Positions 1 to 5,306 of a stretch of DNA of 6,708 bases are shown piece by piece. The notes below the pieces were generated by a model. The model searched no databases, was not told where the DNA came from, and saw nothing but the letters and a program-made list of their open reading frames with translations. Origin of the DNA: Actinomycetota bacterium (GTDB lineage Bacteria; Actinomycetota; Acidimicrobiia; Acidimicrobiales; RAAP-2); contig WLKR01000060.1 in NCBI GenBank assembly GCA_009701115.1, positions 1 to 6,708 on the forward strand, written 5' to 3'. The number at the start of each line of letters is the position of its first letter. Position 1 is the first letter of the stretch. The position numbers and the translations under genes are program-made.

Positions 1-340
1 GGTCTATTACAACATCACCATCACGGGACTCTCCGTTGCCGTGGCCCTCTACATCGGCACACTGGAGTTACTCCAGGTTTTGGCCAATCAGTTGAAGCTC
101 ACGGGTGGCCTGTGGGACTACGCCGGCAATTTCGATATCAACAAAGCCGGCTTCATCGTGGTAATGATGTTCATCGTGATCTGGGCCGGCGCTCTAGCGC
201 TCTGGCGATACGGCAAAGTCGAGAGTCGCTGGGAGGCCGCCGCCATCCGAGCGCAGATTGCTCGTGGTGAAACGCCTGATCGCCACTCGGCCGGCATCAC
301 GCTGGGTGCCGTGCACGAACCCTTCACTATTGACGAATAG
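1..340 (+). CDS. Nickel/cobalt transporter, NiCoT (HoxN/HupN/NixA) family, C-terminal fragment
   Basis: Only the last ~112 codons are present; the frame is open from base 2 and ends at TAG 338-340, so the gene begins outside the window. The first residues read VYYNITITGLSVAVALYIG, the usual seventh-helix region of NiCoT permeases, which import Ni2+ or Co2+ across the inner membrane for metalloenzymes such as urease, hydrogenase or B12 enzymes. Two hydrophobic segments are visible: one around ITGLSVAVALYIGTLELLQVL and one around AGFIVVMMFIVIWAGALALW. They are separated by a loop with GGLWDYAGNFDIN and followed by a basic then soluble tail ending FTIDE. The GTG at 41 is internal to the family alignment and is not the real start. 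The metal-binding H-x4-D-H signature of helix 2 would lie upstream, so the choice of Ni versus Co cannot be judged. If the chromosome has the ethylmalonyl-CoA pathway, cobalt for B12-dependent mutases would be a natural demand, but that is inference. Confidence 0.82.
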   Translation, partial: VYYNITITGLSVAVALYIGTLELLQVLANQLKLTGGLWDYAGNFDINKAGFIVVMMFIVIWAGALALWRYGKVESRWEAAAIRAQIARGETPDRHSAGITLGAVHEPFTIDE

Positions 341-351
341 TTAGTAAACAG

Positions 352-385
352 CAAAAAAGGCCAGACGCGAGTCTGGCCTTTTTTG
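352..385. terminator. Bidirectional intrinsic terminator
   Basis: A perfect 15-bp inverted repeat with a four-base loop: arm CAAAAAAGGCCAGAC at 352-366, loop GCGA at 367-370, arm GTCTGGCCTTTTTTG at 371-385. The GC-rich core GGCCAGAC/GTCTGGCC is flanked by six A on the left and six T on the right, so each strand's transcript carries a hairpin followed by a U tract. It lies between two convergent genes, 11 bases past the permease stop and 12 bases past the dehydrogenase stop, and can therefore end both transcripts. In the + strand RNA the loop is GCGA, a GNRA tetraloop. Confidence 0.95.
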
Positions 386-397
386 TTTAGAGGCTCG

Positions 398-2008
398 TTA
401 GCCTCGCTGGTCCAGTAGTCGACGAGCAATCACCTTGAGGCAGAGAGTCTCGTCAGCGCCTTCAAAGATCGACAGCACGCGAGCGTCCACGTAGTAACGG
501 CTCACGGCGTACTCCTCGGCGTAGCCCATACCACCGTGAATCTGCAGGGCTTCGCGGGTAACCCATTCGGCAGCACGGCAGACGTAGGCCTTGGCCATCG
601 AAGCTTCCAGGGTGCCTTCGCCCTTGGCCATCAAACGAGCTACGGCCAGTGAATACTGGCGAGTCGACTGAATAATGGCGGCCATGGTGCCGAGCTTCAC
701 CTTGGTGAGTTCGTAGTTAGCAATGGGCTCACCGAAGACGACGCGGTTCTGGGCGTACTCGTAGGCCGCTTCGTAGGCGGCCTGCATGAGACCAACGGCG
801 CGAGCGGCCGTTTGGATGCGGCCATTCTCGAATCCGGCCATCTGGTAGTAGAAGCCCTTTCCGAGACCGGCTTCGCCACCAACGAGGTTGGCGTCTGGCA
901 CGAACCAGTTGTCGAAGTTGATTTCGTAGGAGTGCATGCCGCGGTAACCCAGCGTGTCAATGGGGCGACCTTCGAGGCGGCCATTGGCGTCGCTGCGACC
1001 TTCAGACGATGCGTCCTGGGTGAAGAGAAAGCCGTGACCATCGGCGATGGGCTTTTCCACTAGGAAGAGCGAAAGACCACGGTGAGTCTTGCTGCGGTCG
1101 GGGTCGGTACGAGCCAGGAGCATGAGCACATTGGCGCGGGCGCCAAAGGTGCACCACGTCTTGGTGCCGTTGATCAACCAGCCACCCTCGGTCTTGGTGG
1201 CCATGGTCGTGATTCCAGCGACATCACTGCCGTAGTCGGGCTCGGTAACGGCTACGGCCGCGAGCACTTCGGCAGTAGCGAGCTTGGGCAGCCACTTTTC
1301 TTTCTGCTCTTCGGTGCCACCGCTCACGAGGGCACGGGTCAGGATTTCGGGACGGGTGATGAGTGATCCACCGATACCGAGTCCACCCCAGGTGAGCTCT
1401 TCAGTCGCAACGACCATGCCGAGGTAGTCACTCTCCGAGCCGTCAGCAAAGCCGCCGTACTCCTCGGGAACTGAAAGACCAAAGCCACCAACTTCGGCGA
1501 GACCGCTGATGATTGATTCAGGAATGTCGCCGTTGGTGCGGTGAATGTGCTCGGCGTGGGGGCGTACCTCTTGTTCGGCAAAACGGTGGAAGGTGTCTCC
1601 CACCATTTGGAATGCTTCGTCGAGATGACGAGCACCCGGCTTGTCGGCGAGGCTGCCCAAGAACTTGGGGTCACGGTAGGTCTCAACGAATGCTGCGAAC
1701 TGGGCGTACCAGTCGGCGGCAAATCCCCACGTTGATTCACGTCCGATAACGCGACCGGCCAGGTCGGTGATGGCTCCGGCCAAGAAGGCGGCCGTGAGGT
1801 TGGATTCAGTGGAACCCTTGGCGGCGTAGTCGAGATTGAACCGAGCGGTGGCAATGGCACTTGACGCGTGCGCAATGTCGTAGGCCAAAGTTTGGTTCTC
1901 ATCGATCCCACCGCGTGCGGCGAGTTGATCGACTGCCCCATCGAGCAGGCGTTGGGCGGCCGCGATTAATTCGGCAGCGTTGGAGAGGTCAAGGGCAGGT
2001 GCAGTCAT
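398..2008 (-). CDS. mcd: (2S)-methylsuccinyl-CoA dehydrogenase (acyl-CoA dehydrogenase family)
   Basis: Predicted 536-aa FAD flavoprotein of the acyl-CoA dehydrogenase family. Both family signatures are present: AVTEPDYGSDVAG (TEPDYGSD at residues 255-262) and QIHGGMGYAEEY near the C-terminus. The catalytic-base glutamate fits E516 in SIFEGADETL. The protein is ~150 residues longer than ordinary acyl-CoA dehydrogenases because of a helical N-terminal extension (residues 1 to ~130). That extension, with blocks such as NGTKTWCTFGARANVLMLLAR and MAGFENGRIQTAARAVG, is what I associate with Mcd, which oxidises (2S)-methylsuccinyl-CoA to mesaconyl-CoA in the ethylmalonyl-CoA pathway. The start at 2008 (MTAPALDLSN) is chosen over the open frame reaching 2182, because the longer form would overlap the divergent gene by 119 bp. 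No Shine-Dalgarno is seen, but a TAAATT box ends 7 bases upstream, suggesting leaderless translation. The divergent neighbour operon encodes a MaoC hydratase fitting the next step. A different branched acyl-CoA substrate remains possible. Confidence 0.85.
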   Translation of the reverse strand: MTAPALDLSNAAELIAAAQRLLDGAVDQLAARGGIDENQTLAYDIAHASSAIATARFNLDYAAKGSTESNLTAAFLAGAITDLAGRVIGRESTWGFAADWYAQFAAFVETYRDPKFLGSLADKPGARHLDEAFQMVGDTFHRFAEQEVRPHAEHIHRTNGDIPESIISGLAEVGGFGLSVPEEYGGFADGSESDYLGMVVATEELTWGGLGIGGSLITRPEILTRALVSGGTEEQKEKWLPKLATAEVLAAVAVTEPDYGSDVAGITTMATKTEGGWLINGTKTWCTFGARANVLMLLARTDPDRSKTHRGLSLFLVEKPIADGHGFLFTQDASSEGRSDANGRLEGRPIDTLGYRGMHSYEINFDNWFVPDANLVGGEAGLGKGFYYQMAGFENGRIQTAARAVGLMQAAYEAAYEYAQNRVVFGEPIANYELTKVKLGTMAAIIQSTRQYSLAVARLMAKGEGTLEASMAKAYVCRAAEWVTREALQIHGGMGYAEEYAVSRYYVDARVLSIFEGADETLCLKVIARRLLDQRG

Positions 2009-2015
2009 GGAGTCG

Positions 2016-2021
2016 AATTTA
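2016..2021 (-). promoter_or_regulatory. Putative -10 box, leaderless promoter of mcd
   Basis: On the minus strand TAAATT (fits TANNNT) ends 7 bases before the ATG at 2008. With a transcription start at or next to the ATG this is the geometry of a leaderless actinobacterial mRNA, and no purine-rich ribosome site lies in the gap (CGACTCC). I find no convincing -35 hexamer at 16-19 bp. The call rests on position and motif only. Confidence 0.5.
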
Positions 2022-2050
2022 CCGGTGAAGCCGCCCTCATCGGACAGTCC

Positions 2051-2056
2051 TAGGCT
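2051..2056 (+). promoter_or_regulatory. Putative -10 box, leaderless promoter of the DUF6941-like/maoC/mutY operon
   Basis: TAGGCT (fits TANNNT) ends 7 bases before the ATG at 2064, with the gap CTGAGTT holding no Shine-Dalgarno. It overlaps the palindrome CCTAGG (2049-2054). The two opposed -10 boxes in this 55-bp intergenic region are about 30 bp apart, so the divergent promoters would have overlapping upstream elements and could not easily be occupied independently. No clear -35 is seen. Confidence 0.5.
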
Positions 2057-2063
2057 CTGAGTT

Positions 2064-2498
2064 ATGCGCGTAACGATGATGCTGGCCGATGCGGCCCACG
2101 TAGCCGACGGGAAGCTGTACATCTTGGGCGGCGGCTGGTCATTGACTGGCCCCGAACCGACCCCTTCGGCCGTAGTCGTCAAGCTGGAAATTGACCGCCA
2201 CGAGACTGGTGTGAGCCATCATTGGGAGTTATTTCTCGAGGATGCTGACGGTCAACTAATCGTCCTGGACACCCCCGAGGGGCCCCAGACGGTGGAGGTC
2301 CGTGGTGAATTTGAGGCCGGAGAGCCCATCGGTATTCCCGAAGGAGCTCCCGTCGATCTCCCGATTGCTATTAACTTCGGACCACTGCCTTTGATGCCCG
2401 GCGCTCGCTACACCTGGCGCTTGGTCATCGACGGCACCACGCCGAGTGGCGGCGCCCTCAGTTTTTCCACCCGGAGCGCCGCTCCCGATTCGCTGTAA
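2064..2498 (+). CDS. Conserved hypothetical protein, DUF6941-like
   Basis: 144-aa protein beginning MRVTMMLADAAHVADGKLYI and continuing LGGGWSLTGPEPTPSAVVVK. This N-terminal block (A-D-A-A-x-V-x-x-G-K-L-Y-I-L-G-G-G-W) is one I associate with a conserved actinobacterial family of unknown function, DUF6941; the family name is from memory and moderately certain. The rest alternates short hydrophobic and polar strands (HHWELFLEDADG, YTWRLVIDG, GGALSFSTR), suggesting a single compact all-beta, immunoglobulin- or transthyretin-like domain. There is no signal peptide, membrane helix or cysteine, so it should be cytoplasmic. ATG 2064 is supported by the TAGGCT box 7 bases upstream. It is the first gene of the + strand unit, ends 18 bases before the MaoC gene, and is divergent from mcd, which hints at a link to that acyl-CoA pathway. 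No function can be assigned from sequence. Confidence 0.8.
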   Translation: MRVTMMLADAAHVADGKLYILGGGWSLTGPEPTPSAVVVKLEIDRHETGVSHHWELFLEDADGQLIVLDTPEGPQTVEVRGEFEAGEPIGIPEGAPVDLPIAINFGPLPLMPGARYTWRLVIDGTTPSGGALSFSTRSAAPDSL

Positions 2499-2502
2499 AA
2501 AA

Positions 2503-2508
2503 GAAAGG
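2503..2508 (+). promoter_or_regulatory. Ribosome binding site of the MaoC hydratase gene
   Basis: GAAAGG, inside AAAAAAGAAAGGT just after the upstream stop codon, lies 8 bases before ATG 2517. It is a good Shine-Dalgarno match and contrasts with the promoter-proximal genes here, which have none. It fixes the MaoC start and marks it as an internal operon gene. Confidence 0.75.
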
Positions 2509-2516
2509 TACCTGAC

Positions 2517-3029
2517 ATGACCACCCACGACCGCCCCTTTGGCCGCTACTTCGAAGATTTTGAGCCCGGTGACACCTTTAAGCACTGGCCCGGGAAAACC
2601 ATCACCGAATTCGATGATCACCTCTTCTGCATGATGACGATGAACCACCACCCACTCCACACCAACGTCTACTTCGCCGAGCACGAGAGTGTTCAGAAGC
2701 GCAACGTCGTTGTCGGCAACTTGGTGTACTCCCTCGTGCTCGGCATGTCGGTCCCCGATATCTCCGGTGCCGCTATTGCCAATCTCGAAATTGAATCGTT
2801 GCTCCACAAGAACCCCACGTTCCACGGCGACACCATCTACGCCGAGACTCGCGTCTTGGACAAGACCGAGTCGAGCTCGAAGAATGACCGCGGCATCGTC
2901 AAGGTCGAGACCAAGGGTTTCAACCAAGACGGTCTTGAGGTCTGCTACTTCCGCCGCAAAGTAATGGTCTGGAAGAAGGAGTTCGCTCCGGTCCGCCAGC
3001 GCCCCTACTCCGGTGATGTCTGGGCCTAA
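2517..3029 (+). CDS. MaoC-family single hot-dog hydratase, probable mesaconyl-CoA hydratase
   Basis: 170-aa MaoC-like enoyl-CoA hydratase with one hot-dog fold. The N-terminal part GRYFEDFEPGDTFKHWPGKT is the family's opening strand, followed by FDDHLFCMMTMNHHPLHTN carrying the hydratase active-site motif. The catalytic histidine should be H48; the usual aspartate five residues before it (as in D-x-N-P-x-H) is N43 here. The middle segment NVVVGNLVYSLVLGMSVPD is the central helix region. I recall close relatives beside crotonyl-CoA carboxylase/reductase genes in Streptomyces and as Rv2499c in Mycobacterium tuberculosis, so hydration of mesaconyl-CoA to beta-methylmalyl-CoA is the best guess, with itaconyl-CoA or another branched enoyl-CoA as alternatives. 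The proteobacterial mesaconyl-CoA hydratase is about twice this length, so this would be the short type. It lies 18 bp after the DUF6941-like gene, and mutY starts inside its 3' end. Confidence 0.82.
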   Translation: MTTHDRPFGRYFEDFEPGDTFKHWPGKTITEFDDHLFCMMTMNHHPLHTNVYFAEHESVQKRNVVVGNLVYSLVLGMSVPDISGAAIANLEIESLLHKNPTFHGDTIYAETRVLDKTESSSKNDRGIVKVETKGFNQDGLEVCYFRRKVMVWKKEFAPVRQRPYSGDVWA

Positions 3030-3888
3030 CGCCATTCGCGCGTTCCAAAAATCACTCTTAGCAGCCGCACCACAACTCCATCGGGCGTTGCCGTGGTCGA
3101 GTGTGAGTGATCCTTGGGCGATTCTGGTCAGTGAGGTGATGCTGCAACAGACGCAAGTTGCTCGCGTGATTCCCGCGTGGCTTAACTTCCTCGATCTGTT
3201 CCCTACGCCACAGGTCTGCGCCGCCGCGCCGCTGGCTGACATTCTGCGGGCGTGGCAGGGGATGGGTTTTGCGCGACGAGCACGAAATCTTCAATTGGCC
3301 GCTCAGGTCATCGTGAATGACTTTGACGGCGTCGTTCCATCGACACCGGCAGCCCTGCGCTCCCTGCCCGGGGTCGGCGCATACACCGCCCACGCGGTGG
3401 CCAGCTTTGCCTTCCGCCAACCAGTAGCGGTGCTCGATACCAATGTCGGACGCGTCGTCGCTCGTGCCATTGCCAATGAGACGCTCACTGCGAAGCGGGC
3501 CCAAGAAGTGGCCACCGAGCTGCTCGGAACTACTGATTCGGCCCAGTGGAATCAGTTGATGCTTGATCTCGGTGCGCAGTTCTGTCGGGCTACGCCGCTA
3601 TGTGAAACCTGTCCCGTGGCCTCAGCCTGTGCGTGGCGTCGTGCGGGCGGCCCAGATCCCGCTGTTCGCTCGGGTGGCGTCTCGACACCACAAACGCGCT
3701 TTGCCGGATCGCTCCGCCAACAGCGGGGAATGGTTTTACGCAGTCTTGGCGCTACGCCGATGAGTCGAACGATGCTCGAACAACAAGCCGGCATCGATCC
3801 CGTCCGGTTGCCAGAAGTATTGGATGGCCTCGTGAGTGACGGCCTCGTAGAGCGCAGGAAGTATTCGTACTACCTGCCGGGAGATTAA
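3016..3888 (+). CDS. mutY: A/G-specific adenine DNA glycosylase MutY, short form
   Basis: 290-aa base-excision repair glycosylase that removes adenine mispaired with 8-oxoguanine. Numbering from ATG 3016, the catalytic glutamate is E40 in SEVMLQQTQV, the helix-hairpin-helix is LPGVGAYTAHAV (from L117), and the catalytic aspartate is D141 in VLDTNVGRV. The iron-sulfur cysteines are C190, C196, C199 and C205. The spacing C-x5-C-x2-C-x5-C is one residue shorter in the first gap than the usual C-x6-C-x2-C-x5-C. After residue ~225 there is only a short winged-helix-like tail (LEQQAGIDPVRLPEVLDGLV) ending YYLPGD and no recognisable NUDIX-like 8-oxoG recognition domain; short MutYs are common in Actinobacteria as far as I recall. 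The start lies within maoC (14-bp overlap, no Shine-Dalgarno), implying translational coupling; GTG 3013 is an equally usable start. Its stop shares TTAA with the convergent hydrolase. Confidence 0.93.
   Translation: MSGPNAIRAFQKSLLAAAPQLHRALPWSSVSDPWAILVSEVMLQQTQVARVIPAWLNFLDLFPTPQVCAAAPLADILRAWQGMGFARRARNLQLAAQVIVNDFDGVVPSTPAALRSLPGVGAYTAHAVASFAFRQPVAVLDTNVGRVVARAIANETLTAKRAQEVATELLGTTDSAQWNQLMLDLGAQFCRATPLCETCPVASACAWRRAGGPDPAVRSGGVSTPQTRFAGSLRQQRGMVLRSLGATPMSRTMLEQQAGIDPVRLPEVLDGLVSDGLVERRKYSYYLPGD
3885..3888. other. TTAA junction shared by two convergent stop codons
   Basis: Bases 3886-3888 are the TAA of mutY on the + strand, and 3885-3887 read as TAA for the hydrolase on the - strand, so the two coding regions overlap by four bases. 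There is no intergenic space and I see no terminator hairpin with a T tract nearby, so the two transcripts must run into each other's coding region. Confidence 0.97.
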
Positions 3889-4754
3889 CGACCGAGAAAT
3901 TCACCGATGAGGTGGTGCACGGTATCGGGATCTTCGAGGTGCAGGAAGTGACCAAGCCCGGGGAGAATCTCCATTTCTGAGCCAGTCGCGAGGAACTGCA
4001 ACGTGCCGTCAGTAACCGACGGGGCGATGCAACCATCGTTCTCTCCGTGGAGATAGAGAACCGGCATGTCGGGCACGCGATTGAAGGAGTCGCGCATGTA
4101 CTGCAACTCCTCCTTGGGCTGAGGCGGCGTAAACATGGCGCGGTAGTAGCCCAGTGCGGCGCCGAGATTCTCAGGTGTGCCAAGTGCGGTGCGTACCGAC
4201 GCAAAATCGTCTTCGTGGGCGTACCCGGGTGACCAGTCATTCCAGAGTTGGTCAATAAACGAAAGCTCATTGAGAGAGACCACAATGTCAGCGAGTGGTG
4301 ACTGGAAGAAGAACATGTACCAACTGAGGCGAAGTTGGTCATAGGTCATAAAGGCCTGCGCCATTAGTGGGGTAGGGGGTACGGACATAGTGACCCCCTT
4401 ACGCCAGCGCTGCGGTGCTGAGGCCAGCGCGGCGTAGGCCGCAACGGCACCCCAGTCGTGTCCGATGAGGACGGCGTCACTGCCACCCCCGAGTGCTTCA
4501 TGCAGTTGGTTGACGTCGTGGGCCACTGCCGTCGTGTGATAATCACCTGATGCCGAAATGGAACTCGGGGCGTACCCGCGCATGGCCGGTGCCACGACGT
4601 GGTAGCCCAGGCCGGCAAGATACGGCATGAGGTAGCGAAAGGTGTAGTTGGTATCGGGAAAGCCGTGGAGCAGGACGGCGAGTGGGCCGGTCGGCTCGCC
4701 AGCCGATGTGTAGGAGATCGTGACGTCACCGAGGTCTATTGAAGAAGTATTCAT
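3885..4754 (-). CDS. Alpha/beta-fold hydrolase, probable epoxide hydrolase
   Basis: 289-aa alpha/beta hydrolase. The oxyanion motif HGFP is at 30-33. The nucleophile elbow GHDWGA has aspartate D100, as in epoxide hydrolases and haloalkane dehalogenases rather than serine esterases. The acid is D240 in HGENDGCIAP and the histidine is H269 in GLGHFLHLEDP. In the cap domain, Y146 (five residues before Q151 in WYMFFFQ) and Y204 (in YYR) match the two tyrosines that activate the epoxide ring in soluble epoxide hydrolase (Y383 and Y466 there). The predicted reaction is epoxide opening to a vicinal diol through an ester intermediate; the substrate is unknown. No signal peptide is seen. ATG 4754 is preceded by TACCGT six bases upstream and no Shine-Dalgarno. 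The divergent neighbour is a flavin reductase, and the 3' end abuts mutY. A haloalkane dehalogenase is less likely, given these tyrosines. Confidence 0.87.
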   Translation of the reverse strand: MNTSSIDLGDVTISYTSAGEPTGPLAVLLHGFPDTNYTFRYLMPYLAGLGYHVVAPAMRGYAPSSISASGDYHTTAVAHDVNQLHEALGGGSDAVLIGHDWGAVAAYAALASAPQRWRKGVTMSVPPTPLMAQAFMTYDQLRLSWYMFFFQSPLADIVVSLNELSFIDQLWNDWSPGYAHEDDFASVRTALGTPENLGAALGYYRAMFTPPQPKEELQYMRDSFNRVPDMPVLYLHGENDGCIAPSVTDGTLQFLATGSEMEILPGLGHFLHLEDPDTVHHLIGEFLGR

Positions 4755-4760
4755 ACCGCC

Positions 4761-4766
4761 ACGGTA
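4761..4766 (-). promoter_or_regulatory. Putative -10 box, leaderless promoter of the hydrolase
   Basis: On the minus strand TACCGT (TANNNT) ends six bases before ATG 4754; the gap GGCGGT is too close to the start to act as a ribosome binding site. The geometry fits a transcript starting at the ATG. No -35 hexamer stands out. Confidence 0.42.
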
Positions 4767-4780
4767 CTCAATGATGCCTG

Positions 4781-4786
4781 TAGCCT
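4781..4786 (+). promoter_or_regulatory. Putative -10 box, leaderless promoter of the flavin reductase unit
   Basis: TAGCCT (TANNNT) ends 7 bases before GTG 4794, with CGCGACT between and no Shine-Dalgarno. It resembles the TAGGCT box at the same distance before the DUF6941-like gene. The whole divergent region is only 39 bp, so the two promoters must overlap. Confidence 0.48.
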
Positions 4787-4793
4787 CGCGACT

Positions 4794-5270
4794 GTGACCG
4801 AACTTTCAATCCCGAAGTACCGCGAAGTGCTCGGCCACTTCGCCACTGGCGTCGTGGTGATTGCCGCTATGACACCCGAAGGACCCGTTGGGTTTACCTG
4901 CCAGTCCTTTGCGGGACTCTCGCTCGAACCACTCTTGGTGACGTTTGCCGCACAGCGCAATGGAAGCTCTTGGCCGCGCATGCAGGGCGCTGGTTCGCTC
5001 GCGATATCAGTACTTGGCGAAGATCAAGAGTCGGTCGCTCGTACCTTTGCGACATCGGGTATTGACAAGTTTGCCGCAGTGGCGTGGTCGCCAGGAACGA
5101 ATGGTGCACCGCAGATCGCTGGATCTATTGCCATTGTCGAAGCATCGATTGAGCATTCGAGTGAGCACGGTGATCATGACATCGTTGTCGCCGCGGTGAC
5201 CGGACTAGAGGCACGCGCAGGAGCTCCGCTCCTGTACTTCCGAGGGGGATTCGGAACCTTTGCGGTGTAG
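4794..5270 (+). CDS. Flavin reductase-like domain protein (flavin:NAD(P)H oxidoreductase)
   Basis: 158-aa protein that is essentially one flavin reductase-like (HpaC/StyB-type) split-barrel domain. Diagnostic blocks are YREVLGHFATGVVVIA (residues ~9-24), PVGFTCQSFAGLSLEPLLVTF (the FMN-contact T-x-x-S-F region), GSLAISVLGEDQESVARTFA, the KFAAVAW segment, and the C-terminal LLYFRGGFGTF. Such proteins reduce FMN or FAD with NAD(P)H and hand it to a partner monooxygenase; length and layout match the small component of two-component flavin monooxygenases. No monooxygenase gene is in the window, so the partner is unknown. The start is GTG 4794 (MTELSIPKYRE), supported by the TAGCCT box 7 bases upstream; the absence of a Shine-Dalgarno suggests a leaderless mRNA. 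It is divergent from the epoxide-hydrolase-like gene and followed after 36 bp by a membrane-protein gene on the same strand. Confidence 0.88.
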   Translation: MTELSIPKYREVLGHFATGVVVIAAMTPEGPVGFTCQSFAGLSLEPLLVTFAAQRNGSSWPRMQGAGSLAISVLGEDQESVARTFATSGIDKFAAVAWSPGTNGAPQIAGSIAIVEASIEHSSEHGDHDIVVAAVTGLEARAGAPLLYFRGGFGTFAV

Positions 5271-5285
5271 GCAAGCACAAATTTC

Positions 5286-5305
5286 CAATGACCAAAGGGT
5301 CATTG
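5286..5305 (+). repeat. Perfect 8-bp inverted repeat enclosing the ribosome binding site of the membrane protein gene
   Basis: CAATGACC (5286-5293), loop AAAG, GGTCATTG (5298-5305), ending one base before ATG 5307. The best Shine-Dalgarno match, AAAGGG at 5294-5299 (7 bases before the ATG), is the loop plus the first two bases of the 3' arm. In RNA the stem would partly hide the ribosome site; in DNA the dyad could be an operator. There is no following T tract, so it is not a standard terminator. Confidence 0.8.
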
Positions 5306-5306
5306 C

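Noticed and set aside
41..340. The permease fragment as a complete 99-aa gene starting at GTG 41
   Set aside because: The frame stays open to the window edge and residues before position 41 (VYYNITITGLSVA) match the transporter family, so this is the 3' end of a longer gene.
1339..1941. 200-codon open frame on the minus strand in another frame of mcd
   Set aside because: Its Ser/Pro/Thr/Arg-rich low-complexity translation is typical of an out-of-frame reading of a GC-rich gene; mcd in the right frame explains the region.
2049..2054. CCTAGG palindrome in the mcd divergent region as a regulator operator
   Set aside because: The symmetry does not extend beyond six bases, too short to call an operator.
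2009..2182. N-terminal extension of the acyl-CoA dehydrogenase up to an ATG at 2182 (594 aa)
   Set aside because: It would overlap the divergent, well-supported gene at 2064 by 119 bp, the added residues (MYSFPSATWAASASIIVTR and so on) do not look like the family, and ATG 2008 has a well-placed -10-like box.
2256..3242. 328-codon open frame on the minus strand opposite the DUF6941-like, maoC and mutY genes
   Set aside because: It lies antisense to three genes with recognisable proteins, shows no domain, and is expected from G/C-rich third positions on the opposite strand.
3752..4342. 196-codon open frame on the minus strand across mutY and the hydrolase
   Set aside because: It is a shadow of the hydrolase in another frame (Ser/Arg/Thr-rich, no motif) and crosses the mutY coding sequence.
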